DNA from: Pelagibacteraceae bacterium
GTDB taxonomy: Bacteria; Pseudomonadota; Alphaproteobacteria; Pelagibacterales; Pelagibacteraceae
Direction: 5' to 3'
Length of the DNA: 8,338 bases
NCBI GenBank assembly: GCA_016764285.1
Contig: JAESSC010000070.1
Location: 2,722 to 11,059 of the forward strand
The position numbers and the translations under genes were made by a program. Position 1 is the first letter of the stretch. Each line of letters begins with the position of its first letter. Positions 8,194 to 8,338 of this stretch are shown one piece after another. The notes beneath the pieces are model-generated. The model had not been told where the DNA came from. It saw only the letters and a list, made by a program, of their open reading frames with translations, and searched no databases.

Positions 8194-8212
8194 AATATAT
8201 TAATTTATAAAA

Positions 8213-8338
8213 ATGAAAAATTATCGAATAGATAATCTTCAATATTGCTATTGGTCTAAAGAAATATTCCAGATTAATAATGAAGCTAAATTGGACGCTG
8301 TTCATGTGACCATCGCTTACCATGAAGATTTTGATGAA
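8213..8338 (+). CDS. Probable membrane (renal) dipeptidase, peptidase M19 family, N-terminal fragment
   Basis: An open frame starts at ATG 8213 and continues off the right edge, giving 42 residues. The segment IDNLQYCYWSKEIF followed by LDAVHVTIAYHEDF closely resembles the N-terminus of bacterial M19 dipeptidases from marine alphaproteobacteria, as I recall that family. These are zinc metallo-hydrolases acting on dipeptides or related amide-containing small molecules. The metal-binding residues would lie beyond the window, so activity cannot be judged. It begins 19 bases after the permease stop, on the same strand, so it probably shares the transcript; no Shine-Dalgarno sequence is visible. 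M19 genes also sit beside dimethylglycine and sarcosine catabolism genes in Pseudomonas, which supports both the call and a link to methylamine use. The alternative is an unrelated gene of unknown function, since only a short fragment is visible. Confidence 0.72.
   Translation, partial: MKNYRIDNLQYCYWSKEIFQINNEAKLDAVHVTIAYHEDFDE

Noticed and set aside
1..8338. Mobile elements, CRISPR arrays, tRNA or rRNA genes, tandem repeats
   Set aside because: No transposase, direct-repeat array, cloverleaf-like sequence or rRNA segment was seen; nearly all of the window is intact metabolic coding sequence.

Overview
The window looks like a chromosomal segment of a low-GC marine alphaproteobacterium. The support is strongly AT-rich coding DNA with mostly A/T third positions, tight gene spacing, and a gene set typical of SAR11 (Pelagibacterales) or a similar streamlined lineage such as HIMB59/AEGEAN-169. 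The lineage is inferred from style and gene content; no rRNA or other marker is present.

Layout. (1) Bases 1-866, minus strand: the N-terminal half of formate--tetrahydrofolate ligase (Fhs), running off the left edge. (2) Bases 867-963: a short divergent intergenic region with a -10-like TATAAT facing fhs and a near-perfect palindrome centred on GTATAC. (3) Bases 964-6079, plus strand: a compact heterotetrameric sarcosine oxidase operon, soxB-soxD-soxA-soxG, with a 3-base gap, an 8-base gap and a 4-base ATGA overlap between successive genes. (4) Bases 6080-6226: an AT-rich leader holding a 51-base imperfect palindrome that ends against the Shine-Dalgarno sequence of the next gene. (5) Bases 6227-8193: a periplasmic substrate-binding protein of the glycine betaine/TMAO (OpuAC) type and a ProW/OpuAB-type permease, with a small hairpin between them. 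(6) From 8213 to the right edge: the first 42 codons of a probable membrane (renal) dipeptidase, family M19.

How the genes fit together. The transporter would import a methylated amine such as glycine betaine, TMAO or a relative. Glycine betaine is demethylated through dimethylglycine to sarcosine, and SoxBDAG oxidises sarcosine to glycine. The released methyl group leaves as 5,10-methylene-tetrahydrofolate, formed in the GcvT-like half of SoxA. Fhs interconverts 10-formyl-THF and formate, and in the catabolic direction yields formate and ATP from that one-carbon pool. M19-type dipeptidase genes also lie with sox and dimethylglycine-demethylation genes in Pseudomonas, so their presence here supports a methylamine/one-carbon locus. 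The enzymes for the earlier steps and the ABC transporter ATPase are not in the window.

I did not find an undescribed protein system. All seven proteins belong to recognisable families. The less ordinary material is in the non-coding DNA: the structured leader upstream of the binding-protein gene and the operator-like palindrome in the fhs/sox divergent region.
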